64,000 nucleotides of DNA. Source: Aequorivita echinoideorum (GTDB lineage: Bacteria > Bacteroidota > Bacteroidia > Flavobacteriales > Flavobacteriaceae). The notes below the pieces were generated by a model, which worked only from the letters and a program-made list of their open reading frames with translations, ran no database searches and had not been told where the DNA came from. The stretch is from assembly GCF_018476645.1 (NCBI RefSeq), contig NZ_JAHCTB010000002.1:186001-250000 (forward strand), written 5' to 3'. The translations under genes were made by a program, and so were the position numbers. Shown here piece after piece: positions 44,385 through 54,625 of the stretch (position 1 is its first letter; each line of letters begins with the position of its first letter).

Positions 44385-44981
44385 TCATTTTAAAAATTCC
44401 ACTTCCGCATTGGGGTTAAAAAGGTAAACTTTTCCGGTGGCAATCTCGGTACATTCAAAACGCTTGACGCGCTGGTTCCCCCTTTTAAAAATTTTGCCAT
44501 TATAAATTCTGAAATGTGCCCCGAAGGGAATTTCAAATATATAGTTTTTATCATTTTGGGGATCAAACTGTTTTAGCGCAAGCGCAAGTGTGGCATCTGT
44601 ATCGCTTGATGCCTTCGGGTTTTTGAAATGCCTGGCCAAAAGCGGCAACAGATTGTTTGGAAAAACTTCTGGGCGCAAAAATGGGAGCATCATCAATTGA
44701 AACGTGCGTTTCCATTCCAGCCCGTGTGGCTTTATATGTCTTCCAAATTTTGTAAACGCTTCCAAATGTGCAATTTCGTGGACAAGCGTTATCAAAAACC
44801 GATATTTATTGAGTGTTGCGTTGACGGTAATCTGGTGTTGGCCGTTTGGCATTTTTCGGTAATCGCCGTGACGTGTAACACGTTCATTCACAATTTTTAA
44901 ATGGACGTTATGGTTTTTAATTAATTCAAACGCCGGGATAACCGATGCCTGTGGAATGTATTTTTCAAGAATTTCCGTCAT
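44385..44981 (-). CDS. SprT-like zinc metalloprotease domain protein
   Basis: 198 residues. The metal motif LVHEIAHLEAF (HExxH) lies near residue 68, preceded by MPNGQHQITVNATLNKYRF, matching the SprT/SprT-like fold. A basic C-terminal region follows. SprT-like proteins are predicted proteases; eukaryotic Spartan cuts DNA-protein crosslinks but bacterial roles are not settled. It begins 4 bases after the stop of the upstream SDR gene, so the two are co-transcribed. Confidence 0.85.
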   Translation of the reverse strand: MTEILEKYIPQASVIPAFELIKNHNVHLKIVNERVTRHGDYRKMPNGQHQITVNATLNKYRFLITLVHEIAHLEAFTKFGRHIKPHGLEWKRTFQLMMLPFLRPEVFPNNLLPLLARHFKNPKASSDTDATLALALKQFDPQNDKNYIFEIPFGAHFRIYNGKIFKRGNQRVKRFECTEIATGKVYLFNPNAEVEFLK

Positions 44982-44985
44982 AAAA

Positions 44986-45666
44986 TTAAGGTGTAGAACT
45001 GGAAACCTGCAATACTTTTCCGTTGTAAAATTTGTTTCCGTTCAAGGAAAAATCCATAATATATTGCGCCATTTCGGTGGCTGATAAAGCTGCTTTGTAG
45101 CCCGGAAAAGCTTCCTCAAGCATTTCGGTCTGCACAGATCCCAGTGCCAAAACATTAAATGAAGGTCCGGATTCCTTATATTCCTCAGCCAAAAGTTCGG
45201 TAAGCGTAATTACTGCACCTTTGCTGCTACTGTAAGCGCTGAGGCCAGCAAACTTAACACTTCCTTGAATTCCGCCCATACTACTTATATTTAAAACGTG
45301 CCCCGCTTTTTTCATAAATGGAAGCACCGCTTTTGTCAACTCAGCTACGCCAAAAACATTTACCTCGTAGCATTTTTTAAATTCTTCCGAAGAAATTTTA
45401 GAAAAAGGTTTGTTTACCAAAGCACCGGAATTATTTATAAGAATATCAACCTCTTTCATATTTTTCTTTAAAAACTCCGTAACCGCTGAAATTGATGCAG
45501 CTTCAGTAATATCAAAATCGAACGCCGTTACATTTTTTAGATTTAATTCTGAAATAGGTTTGGAATTTCGCGAAAGCGCCAAAACGCGATGTCCATTTTC
45601 TGAAAAAATTTTGGCAAGTTCGAAGCCAATTCCGCGTGAAGTTCCTGTAATTAGTACGTTTTTCAT
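44986..45666 (-). CDS. SDR-family NAD(P)-dependent oxidoreductase
   Basis: 226 residues, classical short-chain dehydrogenase size. The cofactor motif ITGTSRGIGFELAK is at the N-terminus, NNSGA at about residue 80 and the catalytic YSSSK with an upstream Ser (NISSMGG) in the middle. The fold is a single Rossmann domain. Substrate not predictable from the sequence. It is followed on the same strand after 4 bases by the SprT-like gene. Confidence 0.88.
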   Translation of the reverse strand: MKNVLITGTSRGIGFELAKIFSENGHRVLALSRNSKPISELNLKNVTAFDFDITEAASISAVTEFLKKNMKEVDILINNSGALVNKPFSKISSEEFKKCYEVNVFGVAELTKAVLPFMKKAGHVLNISSMGGIQGSVKFAGLSAYSSSKGAVITLTELLAEEYKESGPSFNVLALGSVQTEMLEEAFPGYKAALSATEMAQYIMDFSLNGNKFYNGKVLQVSSSTP

Positions 45667-45684
45667 TTTTTAAATATACACAAA

Positions 45685-45720
45685 TCCCGATAGCATTCAG
45701 CAACATTGAAGCTATCGGGA
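45685..45720. repeat. REP-like palindrome between SDR and pdhC genes
   Basis: Perfect 10-bp arms TCCCGATAGC (45685-45694) and GCTATCGGGA (45711-45720), 16-base loop. No T-run, so a weak terminator at best. Two smaller palindromes with a similar TCCCGAA/TTCGGGA core lie in the tRNA-like remnant near 58905-58962. Confidence 0.5.
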
Positions 45721-45819
45721 AGTTAATTTTCAATCAAGTATGCTACTATCAAAGCTTACATCGGAATTTTTTTGAATTAAATTTCCAGATTTTTAAATAC
45801 TTGCAGATTCTACCATAAT

Positions 45820-47583
45820 TTATACAAACATAGTCACGGGATTCTCAATATACTGCCGCAATGTTTGCAAAAATTTGGCTCCTGTAGCTCCGTCAACCGT
45901 TCTATGGTCGCACGCCAAAGTTACCGTCATTGTGTTGCCCACGGCAATTTGGCCATTTTTCACCACGGGTTTTTGAATAATTGCACCCACGGAAAGTATT
46001 GCTGAATTTGGCTGATTGATAATGGACGTAAATTCCTTGATGCCAAACATACCAAGATTTGAAACCGTGAACGTGCTACCTTCCATTTCCTGTGGTGTCA
46101 ATTTTTTGTTGCGCGCCTTGCCTGCCAGCTCTTTAACGTGTCCGCCAATTTGTGAGAATGTCATTTGGTCCGCAAATTTTAAAACCGGCACAACCAGACC
46201 CTCATCCACCGCCACGGCTACACCTATGTGAATGTGCTTTGCGATTTTTGTGGCCTCTGGCGTCCACTGGCTGTTTACCTGCGGATGCTTTCGAAGTGCC
46301 ATTGCAGAAGCTTTTATCACCATATCGTTAAACGAAATTTTCACATCTGGATTGGCATTTATGGCTTCGCGCGCGGCTATTGCGTGATCCATATCCAGTT
46401 CAATGGTAAGGTAATATTCTGGGGCGGTAAATTTTGATTCGCTCAAGCGTTTTGCGATTGTTTTTCGCATTTGGCTGTTCTTCACTTCCTCAAAACTTTC
46501 AGTACCCACGGGCGTGTAGCCTTGTGCAGCGGCAGGTTGATAGTTTTCAATATCGCTTTTCACGATTCGCCCATTTTCACCGCTTCCATTTACTTGGCGC
46601 AGGTTTATACCCTTTTCCTCTGCCAATTTTTTCGCCAAAGGCGAAGCAAATATTCTTTTCTCTGAAGTCGATTTTTCAGTCTCTGATTTTTTCTCTGCAG
46701 AACCTTCCTTTTTTGTTTCTTGTTTAGAATCCTTATTTGAAGCGTCTTTTCCGTCCTTTTCTTCTTTTTGGTCTTTTTCGTCTTTTTGGTCTTCAGAGGA
46801 TTTTTCCTTTTTATCCGCAGATTTTGAAGTTTTTCCGCCTTTTTTGAAGTTTTCGGTAATACCTGAAACATCAGTTCCCTTTGGGCCAATAATTGCCAAA
46901 ACCGCATCTACAGGTGCTGATTCACCCTCGCCTATTCCTATTTTCAATAAAACCCCGGAATAAAAAGATTCAAATTCCATCGTGGCTTTGTCGGTTTCAA
47001 TTTCGGCCAGAATATCACCTTCCTCTACTTTGTCGCCTTCTTTTTTTAACCAAGTGGCCACGGTACCTTCAGTCATGGTATCGCTTAAGCGGGGCATTGT
47101 AATTACCTCAACCCCATCGGGTAGTTCATCTCCGGCATCAGCACTTTCAGAATCTTTTTCTCCTGAATCTTCATTTGTTGTTTCTTCATTGGAATCATTT
47201 TCTTCAGAATCATTTTCTTCGGCTTCACCATCGTTTGGTGCTTTTTCCTTTTCGGCATTTTTATCTGAAGATTTTTTTTGATCGGTTTCCGAATCATCTT
47301 TTTTATCTGAAGATTTTCCGCTTACCAAATCGGAAATATCCTCATCCTTTTCGCCTATGATGGCCAACAGGGAATCCACGGCAGCGGTTTCACCTTCTTT
47401 GATACCAATATGCAGAAGTGTTCCCTCGTAAAAGGATTCAAATTCCATCGTCGCCTTATCGGTCTCAATTTCGGCTAGAATATCGCCTTCCTTTACGGTA
47501 TCACCTACTTTTTTAAGCCAGGTTGCTACCGTTCCTTCTTCCATTGTGTCGCTCAATCGCGGCATGTTTATTACTTCTGCCAT
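45820..47583 (-). CDS. pdhC: Pyruvate dehydrogenase E2, dihydrolipoamide acetyltransferase
   Basis: 587 residues with two lipoyl domains at the N-terminus, each with the lipoylated lysine in EIETDKATMEFES (about residues 42 and 205). They are joined by long Asp/Glu/Lys/Ser-rich flexible linkers. A peripheral-subunit-binding domain (FASPLAKKLAEEKGINLRQV) and the catalytic domain with DHRTVDGATGAKFLQTL at the C-terminus follow. It transfers acetyl groups to CoA in the pyruvate dehydrogenase complex. The pdhA gene ends 3 bases upstream on the same strand. Confidence 0.95.
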   Translation of the reverse strand: MAEVINMPRLSDTMEEGTVATWLKKVGDTVKEGDILAEIETDKATMEFESFYEGTLLHIGIKEGETAAVDSLLAIIGEKDEDISDLVSGKSSDKKDDSETDQKKSSDKNAEKEKAPNDGEAEENDSEENDSNEETTNEDSGEKDSESADAGDELPDGVEVITMPRLSDTMTEGTVATWLKKEGDKVEEGDILAEIETDKATMEFESFYSGVLLKIGIGEGESAPVDAVLAIIGPKGTDVSGITENFKKGGKTSKSADKKEKSSEDQKDEKDQKEEKDGKDASNKDSKQETKKEGSAEKKSETEKSTSEKRIFASPLAKKLAEEKGINLRQVNGSGENGRIVKSDIENYQPAAAQGYTPVGTESFEEVKNSQMRKTIAKRLSESKFTAPEYYLTIELDMDHAIAAREAINANPDVKISFNDMVIKASAMALRKHPQVNSQWTPEATKIAKHIHIGVAVAVDEGLVVPVLKFADQMTFSQIGGHVKELAGKARNKKLTPQEMEGSTFTVSNLGMFGIKEFTSIINQPNSAILSVGAIIQKPVVKNGQIAVGNTMTVTLACDHRTVDGATGAKFLQTLRQYIENPVTMFV

Positions 47584-47586
47584 TTC

Positions 47587-48585
47587 TTATAATTTATCTG
47601 ATAAAAAAGGATAATCCTCCTGTTCGTAAACCACATCAAACATCACGTTTTTGTCTGGATATGGAGATTCATCTGCAAATTTTTCACACTCTTCGATCAT
47701 CTTTTTCACCTTTTTATCAATTTTTTTTATATCAGCTTCTGTGGCATATTTCTTCTCATAAATTTGATGAAGGACGTAAGTTATTGGGTCTTCTTCCTGT
47801 TTTTTTGCAACCTCCTCCTTGGTGCGGTAATGTTGCGCATCACTCATGGAATGTCCACGGTAACGGTAGGTACGCAGCTCCAAAAATGTAGGTCCATCGC
47901 CACGGCGGGCGCGCTGTATTGCTTCATCCATTTCTTTTGCCACCACTTCCGGTTTCATTCCGTCCACGGGCTTGCAGGGCATTTCATAACCAAGTCCCAA
48001 TTTCCAGATATCTGTATGGTTTGCGGTACGCGCCACGGAAGTACCCATTGCGTATCCATTATTTTCACAACAGAAAACCACTGGCAATTTCCAAAGCATG
48101 GCAAGATTAAAAGCCTCGTGCAACGCTCCTTGACGAACCGCACCATCACCCATATAGGTAAGCGTTACTGAATCCCTTTCAAAATATTTATCTGCAAAAG
48201 CAATACCTGCCCCCAGTGGAATTTGGCCTCCTACGATTCCGTGCCCGCCATAAAAACGGTGTTCTTTGGAAAAAATATGCATAGACCCACCCAATCCCTG
48301 AGAAGTTCCGGTAGCCTTGCCATAAAGCTCTGCCATAACTTTTTTGGGGTCTACGCCCATCCCTATTGGTTGTACGTGGTTGCGGTAGGCGGTTATCATC
48401 CTGTCCTTGGTAAGGTCCATTGCGTGCAATGCACCGGCCAAAACCGCTTCCTGCCCATTATATAAGTGAAGAAAACCCCTCACTTTTTGATTGATATAAA
48501 CTTGGGCAAGTTTGTCTTCAAATTTGCGCCAAAAAAGCATATTCTCATACCAATCCAGATATGTTTTTTTTGTGATTTTCTTCAT
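47587..48585 (-). CDS. pdhA: Pyruvate dehydrogenase E1 alpha subunit
   Basis: 332 residues. The thiamine-diphosphate motif GDGAVRQGALHEAFNLA and the segments RNHVQPIGMGVDP and RYRGHSMSDAQHYRTKEEV are the signature of the E1 alpha chain. It binds ThDP with the beta chain, whose gene is not in this window, and decarboxylates pyruvate. It is co-transcribed with pdhC (3-base gap) and is downstream of cdd by 200 bases. Confidence 0.95.
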   Translation of the reverse strand: MKKITKKTYLDWYENMLFWRKFEDKLAQVYINQKVRGFLHLYNGQEAVLAGALHAMDLTKDRMITAYRNHVQPIGMGVDPKKVMAELYGKATGTSQGLGGSMHIFSKEHRFYGGHGIVGGQIPLGAGIAFADKYFERDSVTLTYMGDGAVRQGALHEAFNLAMLWKLPVVFCCENNGYAMGTSVARTANHTDIWKLGLGYEMPCKPVDGMKPEVVAKEMDEAIQRARRGDGPTFLELRTYRYRGHSMSDAQHYRTKEEVAKKQEEDPITYVLHQIYEKKYATEADIKKIDKKVKKMIEECEKFADESPYPDKNVMFDVVYEQEDYPFLSDKL

Positions 48586-48785
48586 CTATCAACTATAAGA
48601 ATTTCCGAATGGAAAATTTATTAAACGGATAACAAAAATAGGATTTTAAATGTAGAAAATACAAATCCCAAAAAGCAAATTCCAAATTCTAAACATGGTT
48701 TAAAATTCCACGAGCAAATAAATTCTTATGGCGAGGAAAAATGCTTCTGAAAATTTTGCCTGCCTGTAGCAAAGCTCAAATTTTA

Positions 48786-49268
48786 TTAAAGATATTTTGC
48801 ACTGAAGCCTAAGGGAAGTAAATCCTGAACAGAACCTACCTTAATTATAGAGCCGGTTTCACCCATAAAAAAGATTGAAATGGGGCTTTTTTGTTTCTGT
48901 TCGTATTCAGACAGCACTTGACGGCAAGCTCCGCAGGGAGCTATGGCCTCTGTAGTCTGTTTGTTTTCGGAACGCGCCGTAATGGCCAAATGTGCAATGG
49001 ATTCATTTGGAAAATTGGCTCCTGCGTTAAAGACGGCAACACGCTCTGCACAAAGACCGGAAGGAAATGCTGCATTTTCCTGATTATTTCCAGTTACAAT
49101 CGTGCCAGATGAAAGCTGAAGCGCCGCCCCGACCCTAAAATGCGAATAGGGCGCATAAGCATTTTCTCGTGCTTGCTGCGCCCTATTCATCAATTTTTGA
49201 ATATTTTCGGGAAGTTCTGAAAGATTTTCAAAAACTTCCAGTTGGATTTCAATTTTTTGCTTTTTCAT
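48786..49268 (-). CDS. cdd: Cytidine deaminase
   Basis: 160 residues, homotetrameric zinc type. The catalytic HAE-type motif appears as GLCAERVAVF and the PCGACRQVLSE motif supplies the other two zinc cysteines. It converts cytidine and deoxycytidine to uridine forms in pyrimidine salvage. Its position between porV and pdhA is the common arrangement in Flavobacteriia. Confidence 0.93.
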   Translation of the reverse strand: MKKQKIEIQLEVFENLSELPENIQKLMNRAQQARENAYAPYSHFRVGAALQLSSGTIVTGNNQENAAFPSGLCAERVAVFNAGANFPNESIAHLAITARSENKQTTEAIAPCGACRQVLSEYEQKQKSPISIFFMGETGSIIKVGSVQDLLPLGFSAKYL

Positions 49269-49362
49269 TTTAAAGTTTGGGAGAATATATGTTTAAAAGT
49301 TTATAAATCGTCCAAATATTCAGCATTTGCTAAACTCTTAAAAACCCGAACTTTACATCTTT

Positions 49363-50517
49363 TTAATATTCATCGTACGTATCTCCAAAATTGAAGGTAA
49401 GACCAAAACGAAGGGTACCTTCCAATGGGCTAACAACACGGGATGTGGAGAATAGATATGAAATGTCTATACTAATGGAAGTGTAACGGAATCCTGCTCC
49501 CAACGAAGCAAATTTTCTAGAACCTTTTTCCTCGCTCTCGTTGAAATATCCCGCACGTAAGGCAAATACATCTTGATACCAATATTCTGTGCCCAATGCC
49601 CAAGTAAATTCTTTCAACTCTTCGCTGAAACCATCTGGAGCATCGCCAAAAGATGAAAAAATTCCGCTTGCGAAACTTTCGTTGTAATAATCATCTTCAC
49701 TATTGATTACGCCGTCGTCGTTTGAATCGCTAGGTGTGGGAACCAAAAGTTTATTTACCTGTGCAGAAAGACCGATTGTATTGTATTCATCCAAAATAAA
49801 ATCGAACCCTGCTCCCAAAGCCATATTGGTAGGGAGACTGCTTTCAGATCCTGTTTCATCATATTTAATTTTAGGACCAATGTTTGAAAAATTGAAACCT
49901 GCTCTCCAACGGCCGTCAAAATCATCATAAGCAATTTCCTCACTTTGATAGTAACCGGCAATATCTACCCCGAAAGAATTTCCAGCGGCGGCGTCATCAA
50001 AACTTGATTGCAGTCTTAAATCTGAACGTAAATATCTACCCGCAACCGCCATGGCGAAGCGCTCGCTAAGACGTAACGAATACGAAATATCAAAAGTCAA
50101 TTCATTTGGACTTTGAATAAGCGGTTCTTGAATAGCAGTTTCCCGCAACTCAATATCTCCCAAACTGAAATAACGGAAGCTTGCGGCAACTGCACTTCTC
50201 TCATTAATTCTATTGTAGTAGGTTAAATTTCCTAAGAAAATATCATTGACCAATTTACTTAAATATGGAGTGTACGTAACACCGACTCCTTGCTTAGACA
50301 GCGCGAATGCATATTTTGCGGGATTCCATTGCTGCGAAAAAGCATCTGCAGATGTTGTAACCCCAATATCTCCCATACCAGCTGCGCGAGCATCTGCGGC
50401 AATGAGCACAAAAGGAACACCTGTAGTAATCACACGATTTTCAATACCTGTATTATCTTGTGCCGATGCTTTAAAAGCAACCAAGCCTACTAAAATTGGG
50501 ATAAAAAATTTCTTCAT
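49363..50517 (-). CDS. porV: Type IX secretion system outer-membrane protein PorV (LptO)
   Basis: 384 residues from the ATG at 50517, which places a signal peptide (MKKFFIPILVGLVAFKASAQ) at the N-terminus. The segment PFVLIAADARAAGMGDIGVTTSADAFSQQWNPA is characteristic of PorV. The rest is a FadL-like beta-barrel ending in the aromatic FGLTFNFGDTYDEY. PorV binds the C-terminal domains of exported proteins and carries them from the translocon to the PorU sortase. It follows porU by 33 bases. Confidence 0.95.
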   Translation of the reverse strand: MKKFFIPILVGLVAFKASAQDNTGIENRVITTGVPFVLIAADARAAGMGDIGVTTSADAFSQQWNPAKYAFALSKQGVGVTYTPYLSKLVNDIFLGNLTYYNRINERSAVAASFRYFSLGDIELRETAIQEPLIQSPNELTFDISYSLRLSERFAMAVAGRYLRSDLRLQSSFDDAAAGNSFGVDIAGYYQSEEIAYDDFDGRWRAGFNFSNIGPKIKYDETGSESSLPTNMALGAGFDFILDEYNTIGLSAQVNKLLVPTPSDSNDDGVINSEDDYYNESFASGIFSSFGDAPDGFSEELKEFTWALGTEYWYQDVFALRAGYFNESEEKGSRKFASLGAGFRYTSISIDISYLFSTSRVVSPLEGTLRFGLTFNFGDTYDEY

Positions 50518-50550
50518 ATTATTAATTTTTGGCAAATATAATTTTAATTT

Positions 50551-53500
50551 TTAAAGGATAACGAGTTTCTCAAACTTTTCAACCCGCTGATTCGTTAACG
50601 AAGATTTAACGGTTATCTTATATACATAAACACCTTTTCCTATTCTATCGCCAAAATCATCGCGGCCGTCCCAAACTATATCACGGGATAAGAAACTGCC
50701 GGAAGGTGGCAATGTTTGGTTTTTTGTCCATACTACTTTTCCGGTAACGGTAAACACTTGAACTTGAACATCCAGTGTTTCATCCGGGCGGTTGTGGTTG
50801 AACCAAAACTCCGTGTAATTAACGAATGGATTTGGATAATTTAGTACTCTTGTGATTTTTAGCTCATCATCTCCAGCTACAATAAACTGAATTTCCGCTG
50901 TGGAAGAATTGTTGTAAACATCCCAAGCTTTCAATGTAAGCGTATGCAATCCATCTTCAAGATCACGGAATTTGTAGCTAGTGGCACCTCGCGTATAATC
51001 ATCAACTTCGGCTTGGTAAAATTCATTCAAAAGAAACGGATTGGATTCGTCGCCATCGAGAATAGCCACAATATCGTGACCTATTCCGCTTGCGGTATTA
51101 ATTCCATTGGTATCTTCCAGTTTGGCAATTAAGTTTGGCGAATCATCTGTAATACCACCCGACACAAAGCTTTCATCATTCATAAAAAGACGAATGCGCG
51201 GGCCTTCGTTGTCTGCCGGAGCGTTCTCGTTTAAACCCCCAACATTTATTTCCTGGTTAAAACCTGCTTGGTCCTCAAGTTGATTATCGCGTTGTGCATA
51301 TAGGCTCACGCGCCCTTTGCCTACTGGAATCTGGATATCCCGAGGTACTACAAATTCAAATTCAAAACGACCGTTTGTAACGGTTGCCTGCCCATTAAAG
51401 ATGCCTTCTCCCAAGGTTGTGAAATTGAAGATTTCCCCTTGACCATCGTTATTCAATGTTTGTCTTTGAACATATTTATCAAAAACCTTTGCTTCCAAAA
51501 TTCCGTTGTAATTATTTAAAACTGCTCCGGAAGTATTGGTTACTTCACCTTCAAATTTCACTCTACTTAAAGCCTTTAGCGTGTCTGCCGCTTGGCCGAT
51601 GGGAACTCCATTTAATGTAGTCAATCGAATTTCCTTTTTAGGAAAAGCAAGGCTCATTGCTGGGTCGCCGATGTAAAACACCACTCGTCTCCTGAAATCC
51701 GTTAAATCGTTTTTTGCAATTCTTAAAGCCTCTGCGGGTGGATTTGGAATATCCATAGTAAATCCAAACAATTCATCGGCCATTAAAAGATTCAATGTTT
51801 GACCTAAATCGATAAAAATAGAGCGAGTAGTTGTAATTAATGAAATTGCGCCCCCATCTGGATTTTGATATGTTAATTCCCCAGCCGTAATACGAAGCGG
51901 ATTATCAAACTTTGTGAATTCACAAGTTATTGTAACAACGCACGGTAGGTTATTTATATTCCTATATTCTTGCGCCATTTCCTTGGTGTAAATCACTTCG
52001 TGAGCCAAGCCATCCTCGCCACCGTGCCCAAAATAATTCAAAATGATGGCTCCTACTTCCATACTTTTTGTAATGGCATCATTTACGTCAGGATATCTAT
52101 TTCCGCCAGCGGATGTTTCCTGCTGATAGGAGTCTGAATGTATTTTCTTAACATTGACAAAGGGTTTGTTGGCCGAAATTTCATCGCCTAACGCATCTAA
52201 GTCTTCTTGGAGAGATTGTTCAGAAGACACATCCACATCATCTGAGACGAGTACAAAATTTGTTCTCCAATTGCCATAAGAATCTTTTGAAGTATAGTTG
52301 ATAACTTTGTCCACCATGGCATTTGCTTGCTGAACATTATCGACTATCATTCTACCCATAGCAATATCCAATTTATCACTATCTCCTTCCGTACTACCAT
52401 CAAAATCAATTGAGCCACCCCCAATAGTCCCAGCCTCTGGAGCCATACCTCCAAAATAATCATCAGAGACAAATGAATCTGTAGAGCTTCGGCCTTCTAG
52501 TGTGTGAAAGGATGGAACAATATTGTTATTATTGGGCAGCCTGTTTTTATAATCTATGGAGGTATCGCCAAAAAGACACACATATTTTACCCTATTCGCT
52601 TCGGCTGAAGCATTATCATAAACATAGCGTATAAAATTTCTAATGGCCCCAATGTCCTGCTTGCCAGAACTGAATTCCTCATAAATTTTATCTGTTGTCA
52701 CTACTTTCACATTTAGACCTTGCAGATCTTTGTGATAATTTGCCAATCGCAATGCAGGCTGAATAAGAAATGGAGCGGTTATAATTAGGTAGTCCACATC
52801 CTTAAAATTCCCGGAAGCATCATTAAATATGGTTCCCTTCAGATTTTGGTTTGGAACAACAGATTGTGCTAATTTAATTGGCGTGTAATAATCATTTGGG
52901 TTTATGGCCACATATTTTCGTTGTTGACCCAAATTTGCCTTAAATGTAAGCGCCGAGGAATTTTCAGAATTCTGCTTGGCTGTGATAAATCGGTAATCCG
53001 TCACATCCCAAACCTGGGTGAATTGGGCAGCATTGCTTATTTGATATTCGCCAATTCCAGAAAGATTGCCTGCCTCATTATAGGTAAACTGCAACTGGGC
53101 GCCAGCGCCCGTTAATTGTCTTACGGCACTAACGGCTATATAATCCAAATAAGCAACGCTTGATGGATTTCCTCCATTATTGTAGTTAAAATCCATTGTA
53201 ACAGTTTCACCACTGGGAAGAACCTCGGTTGAAACATTCTGCGCGATCAAGAGTTGATTTTCACCAAGCGCACTAAAGTTGATTGGATTTAAACTTGTAC
53301 TATTAACCGAAACCGCAAGGGATGTTGCACTTTCTGATGCCGCTGCAGATTTTATCACAATATTCAATGGTTGGGCGGTGACAATGTTGGGGAAAACAAA
53401 TTCGTAGGTCTGTTCATTCTGAACGTCAAACCGATTTCCATACCATCTTCTCCCCAGTTTCGTAGGGCTTTCTTCGTCTTCTTCGTGAAATTGGTAATCG

Positions 53501-54408
53501 TTGAATTGATTGATTGAAATAGTTGCAGCACCACTTGGCTCAACCATATTTTGAACTCTTTTTCCAGCACCGCCATCCGCAGTGACATAATAATAGGAGT
53601 CATCGCTATAAGGGTTAAGGTTGGAATCATTTTCCAGATCATAGCCCTTTGTACTTGTGGCATAGAAAATCACGAAATCCCCATTGTCAAAACTGCCATC
53701 TTCCTCTCCCACAACTTGAATAGAATTTTCCGGCAGATCAAAAATATCGTTTCTTCTGTTTAGTAGGCGAAGCGGTTTTCCACCATTGCCATACACCTTA
53801 ATATTTCGTGGATTAATGTTATCTGTATTCAAACCAAGACTGTTTAGAAATGATTTATCCAAACGATGAATACCCGTATTTTCCACTTTAAATTTATACC
53901 ACTTCCCCGACGCCAATACTGAATTTGATATGGGTGGAACTGGATTTCTAGCCTGAGGACCGTATCGATAATCTACGGAAAAAGAAATCACTTTCCGGAG
54001 CGATCCATTAGTCCTTACCACTGGCGATGCAGTTAAAATTGTATATACAACGTCACGGGATTCAGTGCTAGCGATACTGTAGGTAAATTGATTCGGCACC
54101 AAATTAACGTTCACTTTTTTTAATTCTTCTGAAGTAAGTGCACCATAAGTTATATTTGAAACGGTTATGGAATTTCTATCGGCAAACCCAGAATCTTCCC
54201 ATTGCGTTTGATATATAAGAGTTTCATTTGAAATTTGAAGACTCAAAGTATTCAATGCCTTTTCCCGAATCGATTTGGCAGATTTTTCAGAAACCCCACC
54301 GAATGAATTCTGGCTTGAATCTCCCCAGTCTATTGTAACGTTCCGTGATTGTGAAATTGCCAACAATGGCAAGACAAGGATAATTAAAACAAGTATTACT
54401 TTTCTCAT
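50551..54408 (-). CDS. porU: Type IX secretion sortase PorU
   Basis: 1285 residues from the ATG at 54408, giving a clean signal peptide (KVILVLIILVLPLLAIS). The gingipain-like C25 peptidase domain has its catalytic His in NYFGHGGEDGLAHE and Cys in VVTITCEFTKF, near residues 800-830. The C-terminus has the type IX FlgD-like segment LNYPNPFVNYTEFWFNHNRP. PorU cuts the C-terminal signal of cargo proteins and joins them to the surface. It is divergent from gldJ with a 217-base intergenic region and followed by porV. Confidence 0.95.
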   Translation of the reverse strand: MRKVILVLIILVLPLLAISQSRNVTIDWGDSSQNSFGGVSEKSAKSIREKALNTLSLQISNETLIYQTQWEDSGFADRNSITVSNITYGALTSEELKKVNVNLVPNQFTYSIASTESRDVVYTILTASPVVRTNGSLRKVISFSVDYRYGPQARNPVPPISNSVLASGKWYKFKVENTGIHRLDKSFLNSLGLNTDNINPRNIKVYGNGGKPLRLLNRRNDIFDLPENSIQVVGEEDGSFDNGDFVIFYATSTKGYDLENDSNLNPYSDDSYYYVTADGGAGKRVQNMVEPSGAATISINQFNDYQFHEEDEESPTKLGRRWYGNRFDVQNEQTYEFVFPNIVTAQPLNIVIKSAAASESATSLAVSVNSTSLNPINFSALGENQLLIAQNVSTEVLPSGETVTMDFNYNNGGNPSSVAYLDYIAVSAVRQLTGAGAQLQFTYNEAGNLSGIGEYQISNAAQFTQVWDVTDYRFITAKQNSENSSALTFKANLGQQRKYVAINPNDYYTPIKLAQSVVPNQNLKGTIFNDASGNFKDVDYLIITAPFLIQPALRLANYHKDLQGLNVKVVTTDKIYEEFSSGKQDIGAIRNFIRYVYDNASAEANRVKYVCLFGDTSIDYKNRLPNNNNIVPSFHTLEGRSSTDSFVSDDYFGGMAPEAGTIGGGSIDFDGSTEGDSDKLDIAMGRMIVDNVQQANAMVDKVINYTSKDSYGNWRTNFVLVSDDVDVSSEQSLQEDLDALGDEISANKPFVNVKKIHSDSYQQETSAGGNRYPDVNDAITKSMEVGAIILNYFGHGGEDGLAHEVIYTKEMAQEYRNINNLPCVVTITCEFTKFDNPLRITAGELTYQNPDGGAISLITTTRSIFIDLGQTLNLLMADELFGFTMDIPNPPAEALRIAKNDLTDFRRRVVFYIGDPAMSLAFPKKEIRLTTLNGVPIGQAADTLKALSRVKFEGEVTNTSGAVLNNYNGILEAKVFDKYVQRQTLNNDGQGEIFNFTTLGEGIFNGQATVTNGRFEFEFVVPRDIQIPVGKGRVSLYAQRDNQLEDQAGFNQEINVGGLNENAPADNEGPRIRLFMNDESFVSGGITDDSPNLIAKLEDTNGINTASGIGHDIVAILDGDESNPFLLNEFYQAEVDDYTRGATSYKFRDLEDGLHTLTLKAWDVYNNSSTAEIQFIVAGDDELKITRVLNYPNPFVNYTEFWFNHNRPDETLDVQVQVFTVTGKVVWTKNQTLPPSGSFLSRDIVWDGRDDFGDRIGKGVYVYKITVKSSLTNQRVEKFEKLVIL

Positions 54409-54625
54409 TAGTACCAATAACGCTTCAAATATACACTTAGTATTGGGCAATTATTTAAAGTTTTTTTCACGAATACGAATTAGGATAATAATTTTTAAAC
54501 TAATACGTTTGCATTGCTGTTAATGGCATGTATGCCAAAATACTGCTCGGCAATAATAATGAAATATTATTGTGAATTTGTCGTTAATTACTATATTGCG
54601 AACCCATTTATCATAATTTAAATCT

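Noticed and set aside
46605-47297. Several Lys/Arg- or Phe/Leu-rich frames within pdhC on both strands
   Set aside because: They are readings of the low-complexity Asp/Glu/Lys/Ser linker DNA between the lipoyl domains; pdhC itself is intact.
46640-47320. Apparent tandem repeats in pdhC
   Set aside because: Explained by charged linker codons and by the duplicated lipoyl domain, both normal for E2 proteins.
54570-54598. Promoter of gldJ (TTG, 19 bases, TATATTG)
   Set aside because: The -7 match is one base short of the consensus and the AT-rich context makes chance matches likely.
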